64,000 bases of DNA, taken from the NCBI RefSeq assembly GCF_001411555.2, contig NC_049911.1, positions 36,903,340 through 36,967,339 of the forward strand. The letters are read 5' to 3'. The notes beneath the pieces were generated by a model. That model had not been told where the DNA came from. It was given only the letters and a program-made list of their open reading frames with translations, and searched no databases. Shown here one piece after another: positions 32,637-45,100 of the stretch (positions within the stretch are counted from its first letter, which is position 1; the number at the start of each line of letters is the position of its first letter). The position numbers and the translations under genes are program-made. The stretch is from Juglans regia. Its lineage: Eukaryota; Streptophyta; Magnoliopsida; Fagales; Juglandaceae.

Positions 32637-35600
32637 TTATGGGATAAGCACAACAGATCCAGATGTCTTCCTGCTTTCAAGGTCTACATGTGCCTGTACT
32701 GCCTGAGATAAAGGGTAAGTATGATTTACTCGAACCCGCAAGACTCCTGATGCAACATTAGCAAATACCTCCCCAGCAGTTTCCAGTAACTCATCCCTAG
32801 TAGTAGTGTATTGCATGAGGGAAGGCCTTGTCAAGAAGAGCGATTTTACGGCAAGAGCTGACAATGGAACTGGATCTGGTGTACCCGATGACTGCCCAAA
32901 ACTAACCATGTACCCACGAGTCTTTAAGCATGCCAATGATCCCTGGATATGTTAACTTCCAGTAAGAAATATGTTTGGCAGGTCTGGCCTAGAATTGAGA
33001 AATGTAAGGGCTATATAGAAGAGAGCTGATTGTAAACGGTTTGATGTGTTGAGGTGATCCTCAAATTAATACTCCAAACCCTAAATATCTATTTTTATTA
33101 GTCTAATAAAATCTTTAAAGGCTCGGAGTAAAGATTGAAGTTAAAGTGAGTTGAACAATAAAACAACTTTGCATCCTAGGGTACTAAAATGATATCACAA
33201 GAGGAGCTACGAGAATCACATAGAGACATATCTCAAACACATCATTTGATGCCACCTACGCAGAAGATGAAGCTATAACCACAGAATTACTACAGAAATT
33301 TGGAGGGCGGGGGGAATCAGGAAGAGAGCAGCCAGTACCTGAAAGGTATCTTTTCCTACGGAATCATAGACAACATCAACCCCATTGCCACATGTTATCT
33401 CGTTGACACGAGAAACAAAATCCTCTTCCTTGTAGATTATAACATGGTGGCATCCATCGTCTTTGGCTTGAGATGCCTTCTCTTTGGTTGAGACAGTTCC
33501 AATGACAGTGGCACCTAGGGCATTAGCCCACTGGCTTAAAATAGATCCAACTCCGCCAGCTGCTGCATGAACAAGGATTGTGTGTCTAGGTTCAACCTGT
33601 ATACAACACAATTATTTCATATCAAGGAGCATATGTAATTAAGACTTCTCATCAAGCTGGCATAACAGGGAGGAGAAAAGACAATTTTAGTCAGACTATC
33701 ATAGCAAGATGGTTATGAGTGTTTTACAAATGCAAACATGAAGAAAAGGGAGGGGGTATATACATAACAATACTTGCAAAGATCATTTTGTTTCAAACAC
33801 TTAAAAAAAGGAAACATGTACCACCAAGGGTGGCGAATCAGTGGTTCTTGGGTTACTCCCAAGTGGTTTGGCATGTACTAGGTCCTAGGTTCGAATCCGA
33901 ATATAGATTCACCTAATTCGCTGCCTGAGGATCCATTGAATTCCCTAGTGGGACTGGGCCCCTCCTGTCCGGTTCTCAACGGGTAGGATGCTACTATGGT
34001 CACCCAGGTAGGAAAGCCACATCTGGTTGCCCCCTCCTACCCTTTTTATTTTCAAAATAATAATAATAAAAAAGGAGAAAACGTGTTGGACTATGGAATG
34101 CAGTGGCCAAATAAAAAAAGAGGCAGTTACATATTAGCTGGAACACTATTTGTTAAATTATCATAAGCTATCTAATACATATAACACCAGTACATGCTTA
34201 CATTGGATTGATTCCATTTCATTTGATACATATGGAAAATATGTTTTCCTTGTATCAATTTCTAGATTTCTATCAGATCTTCGTGTATTTATACTCTCTA
34301 ATGACTTATCAAAAAAAAAAAAATTTATACTCTCTAATGGTTTGGACCTTTTTTCTAAATCTTGTTTCCCAGAAATTGAAATGGAAGGTCAACCCACTTA
34401 ATATCCATACCAAAGAAGCCATGGGGGGTCAAGTAAGGGTTTCATTCCAGTATGGACATATGGCCTCGTTTTTTTTCGTAGATGAGATGAGATGGGATGA
34501 GATGAGTTGAAATTAAAGTTAAAAGTTGAATAAAATATTGTTAAAATATATTTATTTAATATTATTTTTGTTTTAGGATTTGAAAAAGTTGAATTGTTTA
34601 TTTTATTTTGTGTGAGAATTTGGGAAAGTTGTAATGATTAGAAGAGATGAGTTGAGAGAAGTTGTGAAAACAAACGAGGCCAGTTGTATCTAGTTAATGA
34701 AAACTAAAAGAATTTAAGATAAAGTTTTAGAAAATAATTTTTTTAGAGAGATAACCAAACATCAATTTTTTTCTCCCATCTGGTCATAGAACCAACTCAC
34801 ACACATAACTGAATGGAAGAAACATTTTTTTATCAGGTTATCAAAATAAGGTCAACACTGCAACTTAGTTTGGCCAAAAGCTATGATCATACTTTTTGTA
34901 ATTATCATAAATGCAGGTCAAGCATCAGACTGGTGATGATGATCCATCTTTTAAATAATGCAGGTCAAGCATATGGGTATATACACGCATTCACAGACTA
35001 CATTTGTATAAATGTACGTGATACACAATACATTATTGATGAGGGATAAATATAACTTACCAGAAGATGACATAATTGGTATCTCACTTATATCGAGTTT
35101 AATTGTCCAACATATTTTCACATGCTAAAAATGTAATGTTGCTTACAACTTTCCGAGGTGTATATGCAGCTGGATCAGTATACAGCCTACCTTAAAGCAA
35201 CGGCGGAGTAGAAATTGAGCCGTCATACCCTTAAGAATTATAGATGCTGCAATGATAGGATCGATAGAGGAAGGAACAGGCACAACCTTGTTCGCAGGAA
35301 GGATTTGCTCTTCAGCGTATGAGCCCATTGGATTACCAGCATAAGCTACAAGGTCTCCAACTTGCCTGCCAGTCAGTCCAGGGCCCACAGCTGTCACCAC
35401 CCCAGCAGCCTCCATACCTGCACTACCCAATCATGTAAAACATTGGTCCCACCTTAGTAGGGCTGTAAGTAATTCAGTCCAGACCGGCAAAACCGACCGG
35501 ACTGGACCAAATTGGACCGAACCCCTATATATATTTTTTTAAAATATTTTTAATAATTTAATATATTATTTTTATATAGTAATTATATAAGTTAATAATA

Positions 35601-38412
35601 TAATTTTCATCTAATTTATTATTATTAACAATATAAAATAATATATGCTATCAATTAATAATAAATCATATATCATGTGATAATTTATGTCATTATATAA
35701 GTTGCAAACAAGCATGAATAATCTATGTACAATGAAATTATTCGATAGTCATTAACATTGGCTCGAGCGGGGTGTCGAGCGTGGCTCTTGCGAACACTGG
35801 GGTTTGTGTCTCACTTGAGCCCACTGTTGCGCGAGACTCGAGCGAACTCACGGGTTGAGTTTTGCTCGAGCCAACTATCGAGTGCACCTCGAGCAAACTT
35901 ACTATTAGAGCTTTGCTTGAGCATTAGGTCGAGCAAACTCACTGTTTCTCAAATTTTCAACTCCAAAACTAATCTCCACCCCAACAATTAATAATTATGC
36001 ATACTGAAGAGTAAAATCTAAGTTAGTAAGTAGTAACTATCAACATCATAAATATAATTATAGTAAAATATTTTTTTAATGAGTTAATTACATAATCCAT
36101 ATTAAAAATTCACTTAATTTTAATTTAGTAATTTAAATAATTTTTTTATTAATTTATTTGTAAAACAAAAGATGAAAAAATAATAAAATAATTAGGCTGG
36201 ACCGAACAGACCGCCAGACCAATAGCTACCGATCCGGAAAAAATGATGGACTGAACATCATCGGACCAGACTAGACCGATTTACACCCCTACACCTTAGA
36301 CCCTAACCTCAAACTAACTAGGTAAATCCATTTATGTGCCCATTCAAATGAGAGTCTCCAATATCAATCATTACTGTTGCAAATTCCATGAACTTATAAA
36401 CACTCCAATAGATTTCTAAGTAGGGGTGGGCGGCGGGGCTCCACCACCCGCCACCCCGTCCACAAAAGGATTGCACGCAACTGGGCGTTGGGGGACGGGG
36501 CCTGGGTTGGGCCCATGTCCGCCCGAGGTTTACGCCATCCGCCCGACCCAATTATATATATTTTTAAAAAAATAATAAAACAATGCCGTTTTATCTTAAG
36601 TGTTTTTTTTAAATAAATAAATAAATAAAACAACGCCCTTTTGGGGAGAACTCCCAAAATGTCATCGTTTTGCATTAGGTTTTGTTCAAACACTCATGTT
36701 CCCCCCCCCACCCCATCTTTCCTCTCTTAGTCTCTTCTCCTCTGTTTCGTCATCCACCTGTCGCCGTGTAACGCCCCAATGGAAGGCCCAAAGCACATGG
36801 CCTATGCTCCAAAAGGACTAGTCAATAATACAATTAGAGCCTCATTAGAACCTTATAAAGAGCAAGAACTTCTCATTCCCAATCAATGTGGGATTCCATA
36901 CACCACCTACTCATATTCATATCATATGGGGGTATCACAATCTACCCCCCTTAAATTCCCAACGTCCTCGTCGGGCCTGTTCATATTAGGTGGCACAGCT
37001 CAAATCCCACATTTCTGGTTGGGATAGGCTCTGATACCATTTGTAACGCCCCAATGGAAGGCCCAAACCACATGACCTATGCTCCAAAAGGACTAGTCAA
37101 TAATACAATTAGAGCCCCATTAGAACCTTATAAAGAGCAAGAACTTCTCATTCCCAAGCAATGTGGGATCCCATACACCACCTACTCATATCCATATCAT
37201 ATGGGGGTATCACACGCCATCCATCTCTCACACCTAAGTTTGGTTTTGGATTTTGGATTTTTTTTTTTTTTTTTCGGTTGGTTTTGTGCGGTGAGGGGTT
37301 TTGGGCAGGGCGGACGGCCGTGGGAGCCAATCCGGACGGGGACACTCGCCCACTAAGGGCGAGTAGCACCCCTATTTCGAAGACCATATTTGTAATGTAG
37401 CTTTCAAGAAAGTATCATGTGAATGATGTCTTATTGAAGCAAGTCACTTTCATCACAATAAAAGAATCCTTTGTTAGTGCTAAAGTTTTTGTGATCTTGG
37501 TAACCATTAGTATCCAACTTCCTGACAAGCTAAATGGCGTCATGATCATGTAGGGAATGTCAACAACCCTTCACTTATGTAGCAAGAAGTTTGAATGGGA
37601 ATGAAAGGGTCACACTTCGGTTTCTGAAGATTACCATCTTTGGAAAACTTTCTATGACTCTATTATCAGTAGCATTTGACAACTGCATACACTCTGCTGG
37701 AGCAGTATATTTACAACTAAGTATTATATAATTGCTGAAAGAAAAAAAAAAACAGTATCTTGGTCATAACCTTTTGGAAAGTCTTACAATTACCAATCAT
37801 ATATATGTAATTCATAAATGATAATCAACCTTGCTTGAAATAAAAGACTGTGTTCTACAGCAGAAACACAAGTGAAAGAAACCAAACCAGGAGTGAAGGG
37901 AAAATCAGGGGCCTTATAAACTCCTTTCCGGAAATAGACATCGATGAAATTAAGCCCAATGGCCTTGTTTTTCACTCGAATCTCCCCCTCCTTCGGCTCA
38001 CCTATTTCCACATCCTCCCACTTGAGAACCTGTGTATCAGAACCAAAACAGATACATCAGAAAATATAGTACTAAAACAGCTACTTAAAAGTCTGTACAA
38101 AACCGAAAAGAAAGAACCCAAAAACGATGCGGGCTTCAATGTATTTTGGGTGAAAAGAAGCCTGACCTCGGGACCACCGTGTTCATGAACCCTAATGGCT
38201 TTGACCATTTTGGATGGTGGTGTGGATGCCGCTGCTGCCTTCGTAGAAAGTGCTCTCACAGTCACTATAGGGATTCTTCTTCCCGAACGTGCAGATGGAA
38301 TTGGGTAATTGCAAGTTTGTGAAATGAGTTTTGGATTTTGATGGGATTTATAGGAGTGTGGAAATGGGATTACCTGGCGCTGGTGAAATCTTACCCTTGT
38401 TAATAATCCCAT
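32637..38412 (-). CDS. NADPH:quinone oxidoreductase-like (zeta-crystallin type MDR) protein
   Basis: Member of the medium-chain dehydrogenase/reductase family; relatives reduce quinones with NADPH. Five exons with GT-AG introns join to 1,179 nt (392 aa): 38167-38412, 37888-38029, 35191-35417, 33339-33596, 32637-32942. The first ~68 residues are rich in R, S, T and P and precede MVKAIRVHEHGGPEV, where shorter relatives begin, so a plastid or mitochondrial transit peptide is likely (inference). A GroES-like domain follows (IGLNFIDVYFRKGVY, GDLVAYAGNPMGSYAEE). The nucleotide-binding fold has VHAAAGGVGS, a form of the GxGxxG loop. The zinc ligands of alcohol dehydrogenases are not evident. The reading frame is complete and all exon phases agree. 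It resembles the Arabidopsis GroES-like dehydrogenase group (AT5G61510-like) by memory of the family. Confidence 0.93.
33831..34060 (+). mobile_element. tRNA-derived SINE in intron 3 of the oxidoreductase gene
   Basis: Contains a polymerase III box A-like tggcgaatcagtgg (33831) and a perfect box B ggttcgaatcc (33888-33898). The body is followed by a T-rich/A-rich end (ctttttattttc then aataataataa). No exact target duplication was found, although 'aaaaaaggaaac' and 'aaaaaaggagaaaac' lie on the two sides. Confidence 0.6.
34462..34681. repeat. MITE with ggcctcgttt ends in intron 3
   Basis: The left end ggcctcgttttttttcg and the right end, read on the other strand as ggcctcgtttgttttcacaa, are terminal inverted repeats. 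The inside is AT-rich with gatgagatgagatg near one end and its relative near the other. No target duplication is evident. Confidence 0.6.
35458..36291. mobile_element. Non-autonomous hAT-type element in intron 2 of the oxidoreductase gene
   Basis: 834 bp. The left end reads tagggctgtaagtaattcag and the right end ends gatttacacccct followed by a, giving inverted ends of the form TAGGG(G/C)TGTAA. A perfect 8-bp target duplication caccttag lies at 35450-35457 and 36292-36299, the length expected for hAT. No transposase is encoded. Positions 35760-35945 hold degenerate short repeats built on gctcgagc. Confidence 0.85.
36421..37374. mobile_element. Second hAT-type element in the same intron, carrying a TRIM
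   Basis: Ends are taggggtgggcggcgggg on the left and gtagcacccct plus a on the right. The 8-bp flanks tttctaag (36413-36420) and tttcgaag (37375-37382) match at seven of eight positions. The GC-rich ends enclose AT-rich DNA and a nested TRIM at 36767-37214. Without the TRIM the element would be about 500 bp. No coding capacity. Confidence 0.75.
36767..37214 (-). mobile_element. TRIM nested in the second hAT element
   Basis: Two direct repeats of 173 bp (36767-36939 and 37042-37214) differ at about six positions. On the minus strand each begins TG and ends CA. The primer-binding site lies next to the right repeat: read on the minus strand it is tggtatcagagcc, complementary to initiator tRNA-Met. 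Flanks are cgccg (36762-36766) and cgcca (37215-37219). Same family as the TRIM at 12145, but younger by LTR divergence. Confidence 0.88.
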
Positions 38413-38937
38413 TTTCTGCTATAACTTTTCTATCTAGTTTAGTTTACGGCGTATCTGTCTGGGTGGGGTTGCTCTGGTTGGGCCATTTGTCCACAAACCA
38501 TTCGAGCTCCACTTTTATGAATTCTATTCAGATTTAACTTTTTTTTTTTTTTTACAAGTAAAAAAAAAAATGTAAAAAAAAAAAAACTAGTTATTTAATG
38601 AACAAAAACAGAGGTTTATAATTTATTCATTCATCGGGTTAAACTTGTATAAATTTGACTCAAGAACTTTTTCATTTAAAAGTTTTTTATTTTATATCGA
38701 AAAAATCTGAAGAAATTCAAAAATATAAAGAGAGAATCCTGTTTATACATAAACTCAAAATCGGTTTGTCAAAAATTTAGATGAAAAACATAACGATTTA
38801 TTAATAGATTGCCCATTAGCTTTTATAGATTCAAATATGTCTTACATAACTAACCTAGTTGGTAAAACTATTAACCTTATATAATCAAGGAGCAAATTTA
38901 TCAAAGATAAATGTTTTAACCGTAAAAAAATTTTATA

Positions 38938-39060
38938 AAAATAAATTTACAAATTGACGTGACTTAATTTAATATTTTATATTAGATTGTAAAGTTACTT
39001 TTGCTATAAAGTAGATTCAACGTATCATATAAAGTTATGTCAGTTTGTAAATTTAATTTT
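38938..39060. repeat. Palindromic MITE-like element
   Basis: The left arm aaatttacaaattgacgtga and the right arm, which on the other strand reads aaatttacaaactgacataa, form a long imperfect palindrome centred on 'ttgctataaagtag'. It matches the layout of the diverged copy at 1222-1340. Confidence 0.6.
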
Positions 39061-39230
39061 GTGAAATATTTTTGTGTTTGCTACACTTTTCTTTACCAAA
39101 ATATATAAATTATCAATAATGAAATCTATTTTACTTAAAGAAAACAAAAAATTAATCAAACAACACATGAACAAAATCGAACTCAACTTTAAAAAATAAT
39201 GAATTCGTGGTGAACACAAAATGTAGTCGA

Positions 39231-39251
39231 CTATGAATGTCAGATTCATAG
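39231..39251. other. Perfect hairpin beside the Helitron 3' end
   Basis: ctatgaat-gtcag-attcatag: two 8-bp arms with a 5-nt loop, ending one base before the 15-bp repeat that abuts the Helitron terminus. Role unknown. Confidence 0.7.
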
Positions 39252-39624
39252 CCAAATGACTATATACTAGCAGTGAATTTACGTGCGATGCACGTTTGCC
39301 CCGTATTAGATTATTCTAAAATATAAACATCTAGTGTAGAAGAAGAGAATTTAATGATAAGGTCTATGAAGATAATATAACTAATTGTTTAAGCAAAATA
39401 TAATTGTTTAAGGTCTCTGATAATAGATTTAAACAAACTATATGTTTAAGCAAGTCTGGAAAGTGAATATTACATAATTGTTTTTTTCGTTACTGAAAGT
39501 AGAGTCTAAAACGACTAAATATTACATAATTGTTTCTTTCGTTACTGAAAGTAAAGTCTGAAACAACTAAATATTACATAAGTATTTCTTTTGTTACTGA
39601 AAGTAAAGTGTCCGGGTTATGGAT

Positions 39625-41917
39625 TCAAAGTGGTGTGTTCTCCTCATTCACAGCATTTATGGAGAGAACATTGAAGTTTTTGTGACGTTGTTTTTGGAGT
39701 TGATCTAAATCTGCACCCAATTGTATGATCCATTTTTTGGTTGAACATAATTTTACAATATTTTGGATATACGGTAAATGTTCCTGTATGGTGAATAAAT
39801 ATAATGTAAAAGATAATTTTAATAACTTCCTATTTGAATATCTAAAATTAAATGTTTTTAAAATATAAATTGGAATATGAATAAGTTGGTTACCTCTCCT
39901 GTATGTTCCATTAGTTCGATTGTTGTGCAACCTAGAGCTTCTTCTGCAATTTTACCGAACATGACAGCCCTCAGTCGTCCATTACCATCGTCAACGTCGA
40001 TGTAAGCTCGACAGCTATATAAACAAACTATATTTTTTAGTCTGAATGATTAAGCAATAATTTGAATATAATATAAAATTGATTAAAGAAACATTTACGA
40101 CGTAAAATATGAATATAAGATATATATACCGTGGTTGTGCATTACTCATATATTTGCAATGATAACATTGAAATTTTTCATTTTGTTCATATCCAGTCCC
40201 TTTCTTACACCCAATGCAGCACATGTAGAAGAATATTTGATGGAGATCAACCACACAAATAGTTGCTTTAATCCAAAATTTTACTTTCTGCATTAATTTT
40301 GCAATAGATATATATTTTTAGTGGTTGTAAATAGTATGTAGTCTTAAGATAAGGTTGTATTTATTTTGAAAATGCATGTGTAAAATTTTTAAAAGGCAAT
40401 ATATATAAAGAAAAAAAAGTTTAAGAAGACTGTAGAAATGTACCGTCATTAGTTGTAATGATTTAAGAAAACCAGCAAGATCATCAAGCTTAATTATGTC
40501 TTTCATGTCAACATTTGATGCCGATGCTGATGTTGATGTCGTTGTGTGATGTAGATTTTTTTCGACGATTTCTTCAAGCAGTGCATGGTTTAGCATCGTC
40601 CTAAATATTTTTAGAATAATTTAAAATGAATGAGATAAATCATGGAGGAAAAGATATAATAGGTACAGATTGTATATATATATAATAAAGTAAGAAAGAA
40701 TTACCATTGACACAATGGAGTTGCAGCAGAGATGACAGGATTTAAGGTAAATACACTTGTTGGTTGAGATGAAAGAGAAAGACCTATATAAAGAAAAGAA
40801 ATTTGTTAGTAGATAATAACATTCTATTTTTAATAAATGCTGATATTATAAGTTGTGTAATATACCATTGTATGAACCGACTTTTATACGTGTTGCGAGT
40901 AGAGTTGGCTTAACTTCAATAATATCAGAGATTGTTCGGCATTCACCATCCACAAATCGACTCCACATAGTTAACCATATGAGCATTAGGCTGTAAAATT
41001 TAGGAGAGAGTATTTAAAAGTGTAGCATGATGAAATAGTATTGAAAACAAGTTAATTAAAGAATTTATTAATATCACATATATAGTTGAGAAATATTTTT
41101 TACCTCTGGTCGATAACATATATTTCTTGAATTTTTGTTGGCCCATGTATTGAGGTAATTTCTCTAGGAGGTTTCATGTATATTGCGATCGCCAGAATAG
41201 CTGTCGAATTATGTTAAAAAAAATTTTTGTGAAAGCTGAATAAGAGTATCAAGATGTACGTTAAATATATTGATGTGATATTTACCTATTTCAGTTCCAG
41301 TGTCTTTGTAGTTATGCAGATTGGTGAATGAGATAATATCATATTCTGGTGGTTGTAATTCCACTTCGTCATCTGGAATGTTTTCGATGATTGTTCTTGA
41401 ATTTAAGATCCACTGGTATTCATGCGCTTCAATTCTATGCTTGGGATCTAAAGGCTTAACATAAGCATTACTGATGTAGTAAGACCGGAAGATATGTAAC
41501 ATGTCATTACGTAGGTCTATATCTTTGTCAAAAATTGTTGCTTGTAGTCGGTTTCCCTGCATAATATTGTATAAATGAATAGTTATTTGTATTCTATTGA
41601 TTGTAAAATAGTATTTATTAAATATATATAAGATTTAATTTGAGAATATAGTTAGAATGAATCTATGTTGTAAGGGGAAAACATATTTATTTTGGATACA
41701 TCATGTGAAAGAATATAATATAAATATTAAGTATATTTTTGCAAATATGATAATGATGTCAATGTGTTACCTCAGGGTCTATCAATGTCAGATTTTGATA
41801 TTTTGTCGGTGAATGTTGTGCAGTACGTTTGGGAGATTTGTCTGACACAATCATCTTGATGCTCCAATTTCTTGTACTTGGAGTAATGTCTTTGATTGAT
41901 GTATAGATAGTCGGCAT
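39625..41917 (-). CDS. RPA70-like single-strand DNA-binding protein of the Helitron
   Basis: Plant Helitrons often carry an RPA large-subunit homologue thought to help with single-stranded intermediates. Nine exons with GT-AG borders join to 1,314 nt (437 aa) without a stop: 41771-41917, 41286-41556, 41104-41200, 40866-40990, 40705-40783, 40444-40600, 40130-40287, 39894-40014, 39625-39783. The N-terminus MPTIYTSIKDITPSTRNW and the following segment match the plant RPA1-like OB fold. Exon 7 has KFWIKATI and a four-cysteine zinc-binding module (CCIGC ... CYHC), as in the RPA C-terminal domain. All phases agree, so this gene is open although the neighbouring Rep-helicase is broken. Exon borders are inferred from splice sites only. 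Confidence 0.82.
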
Positions 41918-42100
41918 GTTGAAGCCTACTTATGAATGAAGAAAAAAAATATTAGTGTAAACAATTGAATTTAAATAAAACAATTTTAATAAAAGAAAAA
42001 TAGGAAGTTGTGAAAATTACATAATGGAAAAACAAATTGTATTCAATTGAGAGGTATATATTGAAATTTGATTACTTACATAAGTTTATGATGGATATGC

Positions 42101-45100
42101 TAGTGTTAGTAATTCTTTATAAACAATATTATTTGTTTCAGCTTCTTCACAATCTTGAGTTGATACTGGTCTTATAAGAACTTTTACCGAAGCAGAAGTT
42201 TTGGCTCTTGATAGTACTACATAAAGTTGGCCATGACAAAATACAGGTTGAGGCAAGTATACACAACAAAATCTAATGTCTGTCCTTGTGATTTATTTAT
42301 TGTCATCGCAAAACTTAATCTGATAGGAAATTGTGTTCTTTTGAATGAAAAACCACTATTATTGTCTGCATTTGGCAAGAAAGGAATCCTTGGTATGAAA
42401 ACTCTTTTTCCGGTGTGGTGACCAACTGCAATTTCAGCATCGATGATATTTCGTTCAAAGTTGCGACAAATAAGACGTGTTCCATTGCATAAACCTTCTG
42501 AATGATTGACATTTCTGAGTAACATGATAGGACAATTTTTTTTTAGTAACAGTTCATGAGGTGGAAGTCCATTTGGTGTCAATGTGTTTAAAAAATCCTC
42601 CATGATTCCTTGTTCTGATGTATCAATCGTTTCATCGAAGCTATAGTATTGTGTAACTGTACCAGGAAATCTTTGAATAAGTATTGTATTTATCTCATCG
42701 ACAGAGTTGTTCTTTGGTGTCAAGATAGCTCGATTTGTCATTTCGGATAGATTTTCTGAATAGCTGCCAATATCTTGGAAGACTGCATCGATCAGATCAT
42801 CTAAAGACTCCACATCATTTTTGTAAGGAATAAGCATTTCATTAGGAATTTTGATCTTATTCTCAATTGTGATTGGTGTTGTTCCATTTCCGACCTGAAG
42901 TAAATAATTTGAGAAATTTGGATCGAATCTTGCTCGCATATTTTCACTCAACCTAATCTTAGTTAAAGTAGACCACAAATATGACGATGCTAAACTGGCA
43001 TTAACTTCTTCTTGTTTTGTGCCTTTACGAATCACAGGTAAGACTTGACGAAAATTTCCACCGAATACGATAATTTTTCCACCAAATGGTAATCTTGAAT
43101 CAGTTATGTCTCGTAACATTTTATCCAATGCTTGCATACATTCTTTTCTAGACATAGGTGCTTCATCCCATATGATTAACTTTGCAAGACGTAACAATTT
43201 GGCAAGAGCACCTTGTTTGCTTACACAACAAGTACTATTTTTGTCAAGATCTAATGGAATTTTGAAGCGTGAATGTGCTGTTCGACCCCTAGGTAAAATA
43301 GATGCAGCAACACCAGACGATGCAGTTGCAAGAGCAATTAAGTTTTTTGATCTTACTGTAGCGAGAAGTGCTTTATATAAGAATGTTTTCCCTGTTCCAC
43401 CCGGACCATCAATGAAAAATGCAGCAGATTCATTTAGAAGGACTTTTTGCAAAATTGATTCATACGCGTGTTGTTGTTCAGGATTTTAAGACTCATCGAT
43501 GCCATAAGATCTTCTTCTGGTATCAAAACTGCAAATTCATCATTTATTTCTCTAGCTTCAGTTTCGTTCTGATCAAAAGAGACATCATGTTCTATTAAAT
43601 GAAACATGTTTATGTCTTTTCCTATCGATTCAAGTGTAGAAGAGATGCTTCGTAAGACTTTTGTCCTAATATCTGCTGATGTTGCAACACTTGTTTGGAA
43701 ATCACTTGACATATCTTGTTCAAAATATTCCCAAAGTTCTCTAGGATTTTTTGGATTACAATATACTAAAATTGTTGCAAATTACCGTCTTAAACTGTGT
43801 GGTATTTGGTATAAGGAAGTCTCTTGCATACAATCTTGCAAACTTGTATATCTTTGTAACAAACCATGTAATGTAGCTGCTTCACGAAAGGTTAGTGCAG
43901 TGACATTGCCAACTGTTTTGATGTGGTCAAATGATAAAGGGCCTCTTATATGATTTAACAATATCCGTAAGTAATACATTTCACCTTCGAATGGACTTGC
44001 TGTAACAATGCGGCCTATAACAGTTTTCTTCTTTCTTGGAGTCCATATTTTGTGTTGTTGGTTCCAAACAAAAGTTTCAGGAAATTTTTTGTACAGTAGT
44101 TTTCGTGCATTTTCATTAGCTTGATTTGTTGAAAAGAATTCAGTCAACATTGATTTTGTCGTAAAATCAGATCTCAGAACATTGTTAAGGTCGTCATGTG
44201 CATGAAAAGCTACCAAATGTTGATCTTCAAGATGTAGATGTAAACTGTAAACCGATGGATGCATTTCATTAAGAATAAAACCATATATTCTCCACATAGT
44301 TTCTGGTGGAGCAATCCATCTGGCTGATTGAAATTGTTAGATTTCATCTATATCTTGGATGTTTTGTCCAGGAATCAAGTTGAAAGCAACACGATCATGA
44401 CCTTTATAAATGTACTTATAAAGGTATTTGACTGCTTTGATTGTTGAGCAAATTTCTACATTCAAGTGGCAATCAAATTTTGCGAGGAGATATGGATTAT
44501 GTGGAACAACCCAACGGTTATCTAAATCTTTACCTCTGACTTTGACAGTTATTCCATTATCACAACGTTTGTATTGTGGGAAACAATCGATTCCAACAGT
44601 TGTGTTAGGTACAAAACCTTTTGGAAAGTGGTTTTTACAACTGTCATTTGTTTTCATATACACATTGTTCGGATTCAGTACTCCACAGGGGCCATGTATC
44701 ATATGTCTTTTTACTGTCTTGTGCAAATGTAGATTTCTTTATTTGTCAGGTATTTCTGCTGATACAATTTCATCAAAAAATTCTGGAGCATAGATTTTCC
44801 AATCTCTTTGTAGTATGATCAAGAAATGTGCATGTGGTAGTCCTCTTTTTTGATGTTCAATGACATATACATATGCTGAAACTTTCCCAAATATCTCCCG
44901 TTTGAATAATTCATCCTTCAGTTCTTCTAATTTTGCTCTAAAGATATGTGCAATCAAATCAGGACGATTTTGTGCTTCTTCTTGTGGACCCAATTTATCT
45001 AAGATTTCTTTCCAACTTGGGTTGCATGTCATGGTTGAAAAGATGTCCGGTTTTCCAAAGCGTTGGACTAAAGCTATTGCTTCCATATATATTTTGCGCA

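Larger units (their letters stand above)
38413..39266. other. Upstream region of the oxidoreductase gene
   Basis: AT-rich with poly-A/poly-T runs (38539-38585). No gene. It must hold the promoter of the minus-strand oxidoreductase gene; the Helitron begins about 850 bp upstream of its ATG. Confidence 0.6.
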
